The notes beneath the pieces are model-generated. The model ran no database searches. It saw only the letters and a list, made by a program, of their open reading frames with translations, and was not told the DNA's origin. Positions 1 to 5,549 of a DNA stretch of 8,086 nucleotides are shown here, one piece after another. Source of the stretch: Candidatus Thorarchaeota archaeon (GTDB lineage Archaea; Asgardarchaeota; Thorarchaeia; Thorarchaeales; Thorarchaeaceae); the NCBI GenBank assembly GCA_016840965.1, contig JAEORI010000267.1:1-8086 (forward strand), written 5' to 3'. The position numbers were made by a program, and so were the translations under genes. Positions within the stretch are counted from its first letter, which is position 1; each line of letters begins with the position of its first letter.

Positions 1-911
1 CTAGAGAAAGGTTTCAGATGGATGGGACCCTCCATTCTAGATTTTGTTGGGCCATCAGCAAGAGCGTAAATGCGGTCCCAAATGTCAGTTAAACATGAAG
101 CAATAATCACAACGTTTTTTGTTTCATTGTAGAGTCGTTTTAGTACTTCCAAGAATTGGCGTTCAGCTGGTTCTCCATATGCATTAAATGGACCTTCCAT
201 TTCATCGACAAACAGAACAATGGGTCGCACTGATCCCTCAGTCAAAATCTTCAGCATGGCTAGTGTGACATCATCTTCCTCAAGGATAGTTCGGACACCT
301 AATCGCTCAAGCTCAGCTTCGTTCAAAGTATCTCCAAGGAGCCATCTTCGTGAAAGATCTCTGGTGGCTGGGTCTAGCCTGTAACGCAGGAGAGCCTTAA
401 CAGCATCAGAAGAGATACCAGGGTAATCCACAAGGAGACGTTCCATTGCATATGTATAATCGTAGATCTCGTGTGATACTCCTTTCACACCTCCAAACTT
501 GGTGATTAACATATCAACAGCGTCTTCGAACAGCTCATCACCAGCTTCGTCGACAATACAAGCGTGAAGATGAAGTGGAATTCGAACAGGAGAAGGAGGT
601 GATGGGACATATACAGCAAGGAATTTTCCAGCTGCAAAGAGATTCTCTTGTTCTTTAATCACCCAGTAAAGGTGCGTTTTTCCCATCCCAGCATCGCCGA
701 GTATTGGTTGGAGTCTGGGAGTGTGGTCTTTCATTGTGAATCTTGCCACTCGAAGAATTGCGCGGTCTGCATCTTGATGAGGTCCAGGGATATCAACATC
801 ATCGGGAGTATCTCCTCTTGAAACATATCGCTTCAAGGGAGGATCATTTCGAAGAATATCAAGATACATTTGCAAATCAAAATCTGAAGGAGTATCACTT
901 GGTGGAGTAAT
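1..911 (-). CDS. P-loop (AAA+-like) ATPase, DUF2791/BrxC-BrxD-like; 3' end beyond window
   Basis: The frame is open from 911 to the left window edge, giving 303 residues and no stop, so the C-terminus is missing. Walker A is GDAGMGKT (residues 72-79, counting the ATT at 911 as 1). Walker B is IVLFVDE (231-237). A sensor-1-like strand VVIIASC follows at 267-273. The 150-residue helical insert between the Walker motifs contains RRWLLGDTLNEAELERLGV (188-206). This resembles the W-L-x-G-(D/E)...LG(V/I) signature I associate with DUF2791 and BREX-type ATP-binding proteins. The family identity is pattern recognition from memory. A nucleotide-driven role on DNA or a partner protein is inference, and no BREX partner gene is visible. 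The start is unusual: an in-frame TAG lies just upstream, and the only codon well spaced from the strong GGAGGT at 920-925 is ATT (909-911). The first TTG (873-875) and ATG (867-869) lie 44 and 50 nt from it. ATPase call is firm; subfamily moderate. Confidence 0.8.
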   Translation of the reverse strand, partial: MTPPSDTPSDFDLQMYLDILRNDPPLKRYVSRGDTPDDVDIPGPHQDADRAILRVARFTMKDHTPRLQPILGDAGMGKTHLYWVIKEQENLFAAGKFLAVYVPSPPSPVRIPLHLHACIVDEAGDELFEDAVDMLITKFGGVKGVSHEIYDYTYAMERLLVDYPGISSDAVKALLRYRLDPATRDLSRRWLLGDTLNEAELERLGVRTILEEDDVTLAMLKILTEGSVRPIVLFVDEMEGPFNAYGEPAERQFLEVLKRLYNETKNVVIIASCLTDIWDRIYALADGPTKSRMEGPIHLKPFS

Positions 912-919
912 CGGTACCT

Positions 920-925
920 ACCTCC
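920..925 (-). promoter_or_regulatory. strong Shine-Dalgarno (GGAGGT) that points to an ATT start
   Basis: On the minus strand this reads GAGGAGGT, a near-complete match to the archaeal 16S 3' end. It ends eight bases before the ATT codon at 909-911, which is ideal spacing. No ATG, GTG or TTG of the ATPase frame lies within 40 bases of it, so this site decides the start choice. Confidence 0.7.
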
Positions 926-969
926 TCACGCAGATTTTCATTTGATTCGAAATGATTTGAATGTACCGG

Positions 970-976
970 AATTTAA
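970..976 (-). promoter_or_regulatory. putative TATA box for the ATPase gene
   Basis: The minus strand reads GATTAAATTCC here, an archaeal TATA-like element. A start of transcription about 26 nt downstream (near 947) would leave a leader of about 35 nt holding the Shine-Dalgarno at 920-925. This suggests the ATPase can be transcribed apart from the GNAT gene upstream. Assigned by eye only. Confidence 0.4.
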
Positions 977-999
977 TCCCAAATTAAGACAAGCTGAAA

Positions 1000-1569
1000 C
1001 TAGTCTGAGTTGATAATCGAACTCTGCGGATATTTTTCCTGAAACTCCTTTCTAAGTATATCCATGATTAAAAGTCCCTTGTGTGCACCATCCATGTATT
1101 CAGTTTCTCGTAAAAGTCCAACCCTCTTGAAACCTATCTTCTCGTACACATGAATGGACAGTTCATTGTCTTCCATGGTATCAAGATAGATACTGTTCAA
1201 TCCAAGAATGTTGAATCCAACCCATAATGTTACTAACGTAGCATCGGTCCCATAACCTTTTCCTCGTTTCTCAGGGTTGTAGATGGAAATACCAAGTTCT
1301 GCACGCTTGTGAGGAAGTAGAATATCTTCAAGACGAGCGATTCCAAGAAACTCACCGGAATTCTTTTCAACAATGGCCATGACAAGTTGTCCATCACGCC
1401 AGGGATCCCAAACACAGACTCTGTCAAGCCACTCCTCCATATATTTCCTGGACCGTACTATAGGTGGACCCTTTCGTCGTCGAAGCTCTAAGGTATTATA
1501 GAACTTTAGAATATCATCTAAATCTGATTTATCAAGAGCACGAAGACGAACGCGTTTCCCTTCATACAT
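1000..1569 (-). CDS. GNAT-family N-acetyltransferase (RimJ/RimL type)
   Basis: This 189-residue protein has the usual length of RimJ/RimL-like acetyltransferases, which move an acetyl group from acetyl-CoA to an amino group. The N-terminus (GKRVRLRAL..SDLDDI, residues 4-20) is typical of the family. The acetyl-CoA pyrophosphate-binding loop is RGKGYGT (102-108), following strand ELGISIYNPEK. The C-terminal part has IYLDTMEDNELSIHVYEKIGFKRVGLLRE (127-155), the standard N-x-x-S-x-x-x-Y-E-K-x-G-F motif B. The substrate (ribosomal protein, small amine or antibiotic) cannot be read from the sequence. The ATG at 1567-1569 has only a weak AGGT upstream but lies about 28 nt from a TATA-like CTTTATC, so it may be leaderless. 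It is transcribed away from the membrane-protein gene at 1687, and the ATPase gene follows 88 nt downstream on the same strand. Confidence 0.9.
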   Translation of the reverse strand: MYEGKRVRLRALDKSDLDDILKFYNTLELRRRKGPPIVRSRKYMEEWLDRVCVWDPWRDGQLVMAIVEKNSGEFLGIARLEDILLPHKRAELGISIYNPEKRGKGYGTDATLVTLWVGFNILGLNSIYLDTMEDNELSIHVYEKIGFKRVGLLRETEYMDGAHKGLLIMDILRKEFQEKYPQSSIINSD

Positions 1570-1592
1570 ATTATTAACCTAACCTATCTACC

Positions 1593-1600
1593 TGATAAAG
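1593..1600 (-). promoter_or_regulatory. putative TATA box for the GNAT gene
   Basis: The minus strand reads CTTTATCA, centred about 28 nt upstream of the ATG at 1569, the distance expected for a leaderless or near-leaderless archaeal transcript. Weak, by-eye assignment. Confidence 0.3.
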
Positions 1601-1632
1601 ATGGTTTTTAGAAAGGAATTGAATCCGGAATC

Positions 1633-1638
1633 TTTAAC
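1633..1638 (+). promoter_or_regulatory. putative TATA box for the YhhN-like gene
   Basis: The element TTTAAC is preceded by a purine-rich CCGGAAT that could serve as a BRE. It lies about 36 nt before the Shine-Dalgarno AGAGGTGA (1672-1679), which in turn ends seven bases before the ATG at 1687. Transcription would begin near 1660. Confidence 0.4.
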
Positions 1639-1686
1639 ATCTGCATGAAGTTCACTTTATGGATATCTTGCAGAGGTGAGCAGTGA

Positions 1687-2424
1687 ATGTCAGGTTCATT
1701 GAAAACTCCAATTGGTGTCCTAAGGTTTCTAATACTAATAACAATCCTAGCAACAGTTGCGCTTCTCATAATAATTGTAGGTGAGTCAACACCGAACTGG
1801 ATCTTTCTTGCAGGTTCTGGAATGGTTGTTGTTCTCGCTTTGGTTAACTATGTAGATAAGCGGGCAAATGCCGATTGGTCTCGTTTTGTGCTAATCATGT
1901 TCTTTGCGATGTTAGTTTGCTTTGTAGCTGACCTCCAAATGGCGGGGATATTTGCGATTCTTCCTGCAGACAATCTGATTAACGGTGTACTGTTTTTCGC
2001 GTTGGGACATGTTGTTTATCTCCTAGCATTAAGAGATCGCTCGCCCCTGCTATTAAGGAGTGAATCTCCAAAGCTAATAACAAGAAATCTAGTAATTTGG
2101 ATTGTGAGTATCGTTGTAGTTTTCATCCTATTCTACTTCACATTATACAATCCAAGTAATATGGTCATCAGTATTGGACTGTTCGTTTATGGTATTTTCT
2201 TGACATCATCATTGGTTTTCAGCATAACGAAATGGTTTGATCAATATCCTCGATTTTTCAGTATTAGCTTAATTCTGGGCTTTGTGTTGTTTTTCATATC
2301 TGATTACATTCTTGGAATCAAAATTATGGTGGATACAAACTTTCTCAGTGGAACAGATGCAGTAGGCATTACCTACCTTCTCAGCCAAATGACAATTCAT
2401 CTCTCATCTGTATTCAAAACTTAA
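1687..2424 (+). CDS. YhhN/TMEM86-like integral membrane protein (lysoplasmalogenase-like)
   Basis: A 245-residue, very hydrophobic protein with about eight predicted membrane helices (near 13-31, 37-54, 65-90, 97-116, 134-153, 157-180, 190-210, 225-242) and no signal peptide. It carries features I associate with the YhhN family: an Asp in a helix (FVADL, Asp82), G-x-x-x-F..GH-x-x-Y (100-111, His108), a late G-x-x-x-F-x-x-SD-x-x-L (198-209, Asp206) and a closing Y-x-x-x-Q (Gln234). Characterised members (TMEM86B and the Legionella enzyme) hydrolyse the vinyl-ether bond of lysoplasmalogens. In an archaeon the substrate is unknown. The start is well supported by AGAGGTGA at 1672-1679. The stop TAA is followed in frame by TAG and TGA (2422-2430), a triple stop. 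It appears monocistronic. Confidence 0.7.
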   Translation: MSGSLKTPIGVLRFLILITILATVALLIIIVGESTPNWIFLAGSGMVVVLALVNYVDKRANADWSRFVLIMFFAMLVCFVADLQMAGIFAILPADNLINGVLFFALGHVVYLLALRDRSPLLLRSESPKLITRNLVIWIVSIVVVFILFYFTLYNPSNMVISIGLFVYGIFLTSSLVFSITKWFDQYPRFFSISLILGFVLFFISDYILGIKIMVDTNFLSGTDAVGITYLLSQMTIHLSSVFKT

Positions 2425-2473
2425 TAGTGATTATCGAAGACTACTTGGTTCAACATTTGCCTCTGATACAAGG

Positions 2474-2481
2474 CTTAAATT
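2474..2481 (+). promoter_or_regulatory. putative TATA box for the pirin gene
   Basis: CTTAAATT sits in the 110-base gap after the YhhN-like gene. Initiation about 25 nt downstream would give a leader holding the AAGGAG ribosome site at 2521-2526. Confidence 0.4.
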
Positions 2482-2534
2482 CAATATAGTGAATTATCTA
2501 TCATTCTAGTTGATGACCAAAAGGAGAAAAGAAT

Positions 2535-3389
2535 GTGCCACAGGTTCGAAAAATCAAGACGATTTTGAAGGCGAAGCCAACAATGGAAGGAGCAGGCGTC
2601 CGCCTGAAACGTGTCTTTGGATACTATGAAACAGAGCTCATGGATCCATTCTTACTATTGGACCATTTTGGTTCAGAAAATCCAGATGACTATATGAAGG
2701 GTTTTCCATGGCACCCACATCGAGGAATTGAAACAATAACATACATGATCGACGGTCAGGTAAAACATGAAGATAGCCTCGGAAATAGTGGCACTATCGG
2801 ATCTGGTGATGTGCAATGGATGTCAGCTGGAAGTGGAATCATCCACCAAGAGATGCCAAATCGTTCCAATGGGATGATGATGGGTTTCCAGCTATGGGCC
2901 AATCTTCCAAGTTCGAGCAAGATGATGCACCCAAGGTACCAAGACATCAAATCATCAGAGATTCCTGAAATCGTCAAAGAAGGCGGTGCGAGAGTTAGAA
3001 TCATCTGCGGAAAACTGGAGGGCACATGCGGACCAGTAAGTGAGATTGTTACAGATCCAGAATATATGGATGTGATCATCCCGCCTGGCAAAGAATTCAA
3101 TCACTCAGTGAAGAAGGGACATACAGTCTTTGCATATGTGTTCGAAGGTGAAGGATACTTCGATGAGAACAAAGAGAAACTCATCAAATCTGAACATCTG
3201 GTACTCTTTGAGGATGGAGAAAAAGTAATTGCCAAGTCAAAAGATAAGCAGTTTCGATTCTTATTGATTTCGGGAATGCCCATTGGAGAACCAATTGCAT
3301 GGTATGGACCAATTGTCATGAACAACAGAGAAGAATTGGATTTAGCATTTCGAGAATACCGTGAAGGAACCTTCATCAAACATGGTTAG
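2535..3389 (+). CDS. pirin family protein (bicupin)
   Basis: This 284-residue protein is a full-length pirin. The N-terminal cupin contains PFLLLDHFG (38-46) and FPWHPHRGIETITYM (57-71). The four expected metal ligands are present: His60, His62, His104 and Glu106 (the last two in GIIHQEMP). The C-terminal pirin domain ends with GMPIGEPIAWYGPIVMN (247-263) and a helix with REYREGTF, the family's normal tail. Pirins bind iron; some show quercetin 2,3-dioxygenase activity and others act as regulators, so the physiological substrate is open. The protein is probably cytosolic. The start is GTG at 2535, eight bases after AAGGAG (2521-2526). An ATG two bases earlier (2533) is out of frame and closes after 11 codons. 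The gene seems to have its own promoter. Confidence 0.92.
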   Translation: MPQVRKIKTILKAKPTMEGAGVRLKRVFGYYETELMDPFLLLDHFGSENPDDYMKGFPWHPHRGIETITYMIDGQVKHEDSLGNSGTIGSGDVQWMSAGSGIIHQEMPNRSNGMMMGFQLWANLPSSSKMMHPRYQDIKSSEIPEIVKEGGARVRIICGKLEGTCGPVSEIVTDPEYMDVIIPPGKEFNHSVKKGHTVFAYVFEGEGYFDENKEKLIKSEHLVLFEDGEKVIAKSKDKQFRFLLISGMPIGEPIAWYGPIVMNNREELDLAFREYREGTFIKHG

Positions 3390-3458
3390 TACACTCAAAC
3401 GATTAGCAGAATAAATTAACTTTACAACACTCAATTTACATGCGATGCCTTTAACTCA

Positions 3459-3466
3459 TTTATTAT
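3459..3466 (+). promoter_or_regulatory. putative TATA box for the HD gene / RtcB-like gene pair
   Basis: TTTATTAT is centred about 24-27 nt upstream of the ATG at 3486, and no Shine-Dalgarno is visible in front of that codon. This is the layout of a leaderless archaeal gene and supports the ATG over the TTG at 3477. Confidence 0.4.
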
Positions 3467-3485
3467 CAATATTGTTTTGAGTAAA

Positions 3486-4151
3486 ATGGTCTTCTCACGG
3501 TTATTAACTGAGAAAGAGCTCAAGATGCTACTTCAGATGCAGGAGTTCGTTAGGGAAGCGCATGCGGTTAGTGACAGCCATGATTATTCTCATGTCTTTA
3601 CGGTTTGTCGCTACACAATTGAGATTGCCAAGAATATAGAGGAGAAAGTGGACCCCTTCATCTGCTTTGCTGGAGCACTATTGCATGATATCGGAAAGAC
3701 GAATCGTGCTTTCGATCACATACATGGACTTCTTGGCGGGACTCTAGCTGAAGAATATCTTGATGGGTTACAAGTCAAGCCTAAGACTCGTGACGAAGTA
3801 GCACGAGTCGTAATCAGGCATACCCCAACATCAAAGATACCTCCAGAAACCACAGAGGAAAAAATAGTATATGATGCAGATACACTAGATCGTCTTGGAT
3901 TGATGGGTCTTTTGAGGGGGTTTGTTGGGAAGACAGGAAGTCTTGAAAACATCCTGACAAAGTACATGGAAAAACGCAGGTTTGACTATGCTAAATTAAA
4001 CTTTGAATATAGCAGGAAAATGGGAGATAATTTACATCACGAACTTCTGGATTTTCTGCTGATAATTGAGGAAAGACTGCAATCACGAATGGCATCAATA
4101 AGACACTTATTCGATGAAGAAGGATTAGTGCAGACTTCAGTGAAAACGTAG
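3486..4151 (+). CDS. HD-domain phosphohydrolase
   Basis: A 221-residue metal-dependent HD-superfamily hydrolase, similar in organisation to the YedJ/COG1418-type proteins. Counted from the ATG at 3486, the signature is intact: His36 (in SHDYSH), His67-Asp68 (in ALLHDIGKT), His112 (in VVIRHTP) and the Asp cluster YDADTLDRLG (Asp130, Asp132, Asp135). The C-terminal third is helical and charged. The family hydrolyses phosphate esters of nucleotides or RNA ends; the substrate here is unknown. An in-frame TTG at 3477 would add three residues, but the upstream TATA-like element and lack of a ribosome site favour a leaderless ATG. The RtcB-like gene begins 41 nt downstream with its own strong ribosome site and no clear promoter between, so the two are probably one transcript. 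An RNA-end processing role is inference from that pairing. Confidence 0.85.
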   Translation: MVFSRLLTEKELKMLLQMQEFVREAHAVSDSHDYSHVFTVCRYTIEIAKNIEEKVDPFICFAGALLHDIGKTNRAFDHIHGLLGGTLAEEYLDGLQVKPKTRDEVARVVIRHTPTSKIPPETTEEKIVYDADTLDRLGLMGLLRGFVGKTGSLENILTKYMEKRRFDYAKLNFEYSRKMGDNLHHELLDFLLIIEERLQSRMASIRHLFDEEGLVQTSVKT

Positions 4152-4177
4152 CACGCTAGTTTCAAAGTCGACTTCGC

Positions 4178-4185
4178 GGGAGAGG
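4178..4185 (+). promoter_or_regulatory. ribosome binding site of the RtcB-like gene
   Basis: GGGAGAGG ends seven bases before the ATG at 4193. It fixes that start and suggests translation as the second cistron of the HD-gene transcript. Confidence 0.55.
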
Positions 4186-4192
4186 AAAAATC

Positions 4193-5425
4193 ATGACGGA
4201 CTTCAAAGGTTTGACAAGGAGTCAGATACTAAAGAGAGCTGAGAAGCACATTTTCTCAAGTGGTTTACATGACTCTGCGAATGCATTATGTGTAGCAAAC
4301 ATGAAGTATGGATTAGCCAAAATTCACTGGGTCCAACATCAAAATGGTCTTGAACCTGATGCCACATTTATCAGTGCACCAGATGCAACTGTAACGCGCA
4401 ACCTCAGAAGATGGCAAAGTGGATTTGGATATGGAGGAAAAGTATCGTGGGGAGATGGAAAACAGAAGATAGTGTTTCTAGATTCTATGCCTAACGCGTG
4501 TGGAATGCTAGTAGGCGGTCTAGAAGAGCTGCCTGACATGGACTCTCTTATTGAGACCATCAGTGCGGTTCTTGCGGAAAAGGAAATTATTGACAATGTT
4601 TCGATTGAATGGGACTTCTCAGTAAGCAATCATTTCATCGACCTGTTTCGATACAAACCAGTAGATAATACTGTAGATTCGAAGTTCAACTATGTATTCA
4701 TAATTCACGGTTCAGTACCTGAGTTGAAGGGAGATAATTCTACAAGTTTTGGTTTTGGATTATATCGCCATAGGAGCACTATACTGGGGAACATGGCTGA
4801 GGAGCACGAAACACCTTTTGGAAAGACTTGGATCATCACTGAAGATAATGCAACAGAATACTTACGGTTCAATGATTTTGCTTGTGAATTGAGTAAGAAA
4901 AAACGTCTCAGAGCTGCTGAAGCAATTTTTGGTGATTACAAGGAGATATGCAATCCAATACACCAAGGACTTCTAAATATGAACGAACATCTTCTTGGTT
5001 GTCAAGATACTCAGGGTAAAGAGAAGAATGGTCTCTTGCCTATCGCCCTCAGAGCTGATCTTCCCGCATATCTAGTTCGAGGTTTTCCAAACTTCAATGA
5101 AGAGATTATAGAGCACTTAGGTTTTACAAAACGCGCAGAGAAACATAATGTTGAACATAGATTATTGAACGCCAACATTCTACCTCATGGTGGGGGGTAT
5201 AAGTTTCAGTCAATTCTTGGCATTGAACAGGTCATTGAGTCAAGCAATGGGACACGCTACTACATTACGGACCTTGCAACTGGTCATGAGTCAAGAAAGA
5301 TATTTTCCAGTCCGCGTGAGCTTGAATACACCTATAGAGGTAGAGAGGTCGTGAGGCGTACTTTAGATCTTCAGATGTGTGAAATAGTAGCACGACTGAT
5401 GCCTCGAATAGTTCTAAAAATCTGA
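4193..5425 (+). CDS. strongly diverged RtcB-like protein (RNA 3'-phosphate ligase relative)
   Basis: A 410-residue soluble protein that I align by eye, from memory, with Pyrococcus horikoshii RtcB (481 residues), a Mn/GTP RNA ligase. In order: APD (62-64) for MPDGHQG; GFGYGGKVSWGDG (77-89) for the G-F-P-I-G-G-V stretch; ACGM (102-105) for D-I-N-CGV; SNHFID (145-150) for GNHFLE; IIHGS (170-174) for VHTGS; EYLRFNDFA (222-230) for YFSAM..ANFA; PIHQ (255-258) for AHN; LPIALRADLPAYLVRG (282-297) for VLIPGSMGTASYILAG; PHGGGY (331-336) for CHGAGR; VARLMPRIVLKI (399-410) for VARMRPIGVAKG. Kept equivalents are Cys103, His147, His172, His257, His332 (the guanylylated His404) and Lys409. Asp95 becomes Pro100, Arg408 becomes Tyr336, the HRKGA loop is gone and about 60 residues are missing between Cys103 and His147. 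Homology is likely; ligase activity is uncertain. It follows the HD gene by 41 nt. Confidence 0.72.
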   Translation: MTDFKGLTRSQILKRAEKHIFSSGLHDSANALCVANMKYGLAKIHWVQHQNGLEPDATFISAPDATVTRNLRRWQSGFGYGGKVSWGDGKQKIVFLDSMPNACGMLVGGLEELPDMDSLIETISAVLAEKEIIDNVSIEWDFSVSNHFIDLFRYKPVDNTVDSKFNYVFIIHGSVPELKGDNSTSFGFGLYRHRSTILGNMAEEHETPFGKTWIITEDNATEYLRFNDFACELSKKKRLRAAEAIFGDYKEICNPIHQGLLNMNEHLLGCQDTQGKEKNGLLPIALRADLPAYLVRGFPNFNEEIIEHLGFTKRAEKHNVEHRLLNANILPHGGGYKFQSILGIEQVIESSNGTRYYITDLATGHESRKIFSSPRELEYTYRGREVVRRTLDLQMCEIVARLMPRIVLKI

Positions 5426-5464
5426 TAGAGGATTTCAACCTGAAAAAAGTACGAAACGAAGCTC

Positions 5465-5471
5465 ATATATA
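5465..5471 (+). promoter_or_regulatory. TATA box of the glycine C-acetyltransferase gene
   Basis: ATATATA, preceded by the purine-rich CGAAACGAAGC, is the clearest TATA element in the window. Transcription would begin near 5493, giving a leader of about 55 nt that ends with GGTGA at 5540-5544, five bases before the ATG at 5550. Confidence 0.55.
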
Positions 5472-5493
5472 CTCGAAAATTCGCGGCGCGAGT
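5471..5493. promoter_or_regulatory. nested inverted repeats at the expected transcription start; possible operator
   Basis: ACTCG (5471-5475) pairs with CGAGT (5489-5493). Inside the right part, TCGCG-G-CGCGA (5481-5491) is a perfect odd-centred palindrome. The GC-rich block contrasts with the AT-rich surroundings and lies between the TATA box and the predicted transcription start, where an archaeal repressor would block polymerase. No regulator is identified. Confidence 0.35.
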
Positions 5494-5549
5494 GAGTGTA
5501 CGTCCCCTAATTGAGTGGCGCTATACCGTCCATATTCACGGTGAAGACT

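Noticed and set aside
1..1569. A BREX or other defence island
   Set aside because: Only one ATPase with partial resemblance is seen; no methylase, PglZ, helicase or nuclease is present in the window.
2756..3379. Two minus-strand open frames inside the pirin gene
   Set aside because: Antisense to a full-length, motif-complete pirin; their translations have no recognisable domain or ribosome site.
3477..3485. TTG start adding three residues to the HD protein
   Set aside because: No Shine-Dalgarno, and the TATA-like element is better spaced for a leaderless ATG at 3486. The difference is too small to settle from sequence alone.
5511..5549. TTG start adding 13 residues to the glycine C-acetyltransferase
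   Set aside because: No ribosome site before the TTG, whereas GGTGA lies five bases before the ATG at 5550. The shorter form puts the PLP lysine at 243, as in known Kbl.
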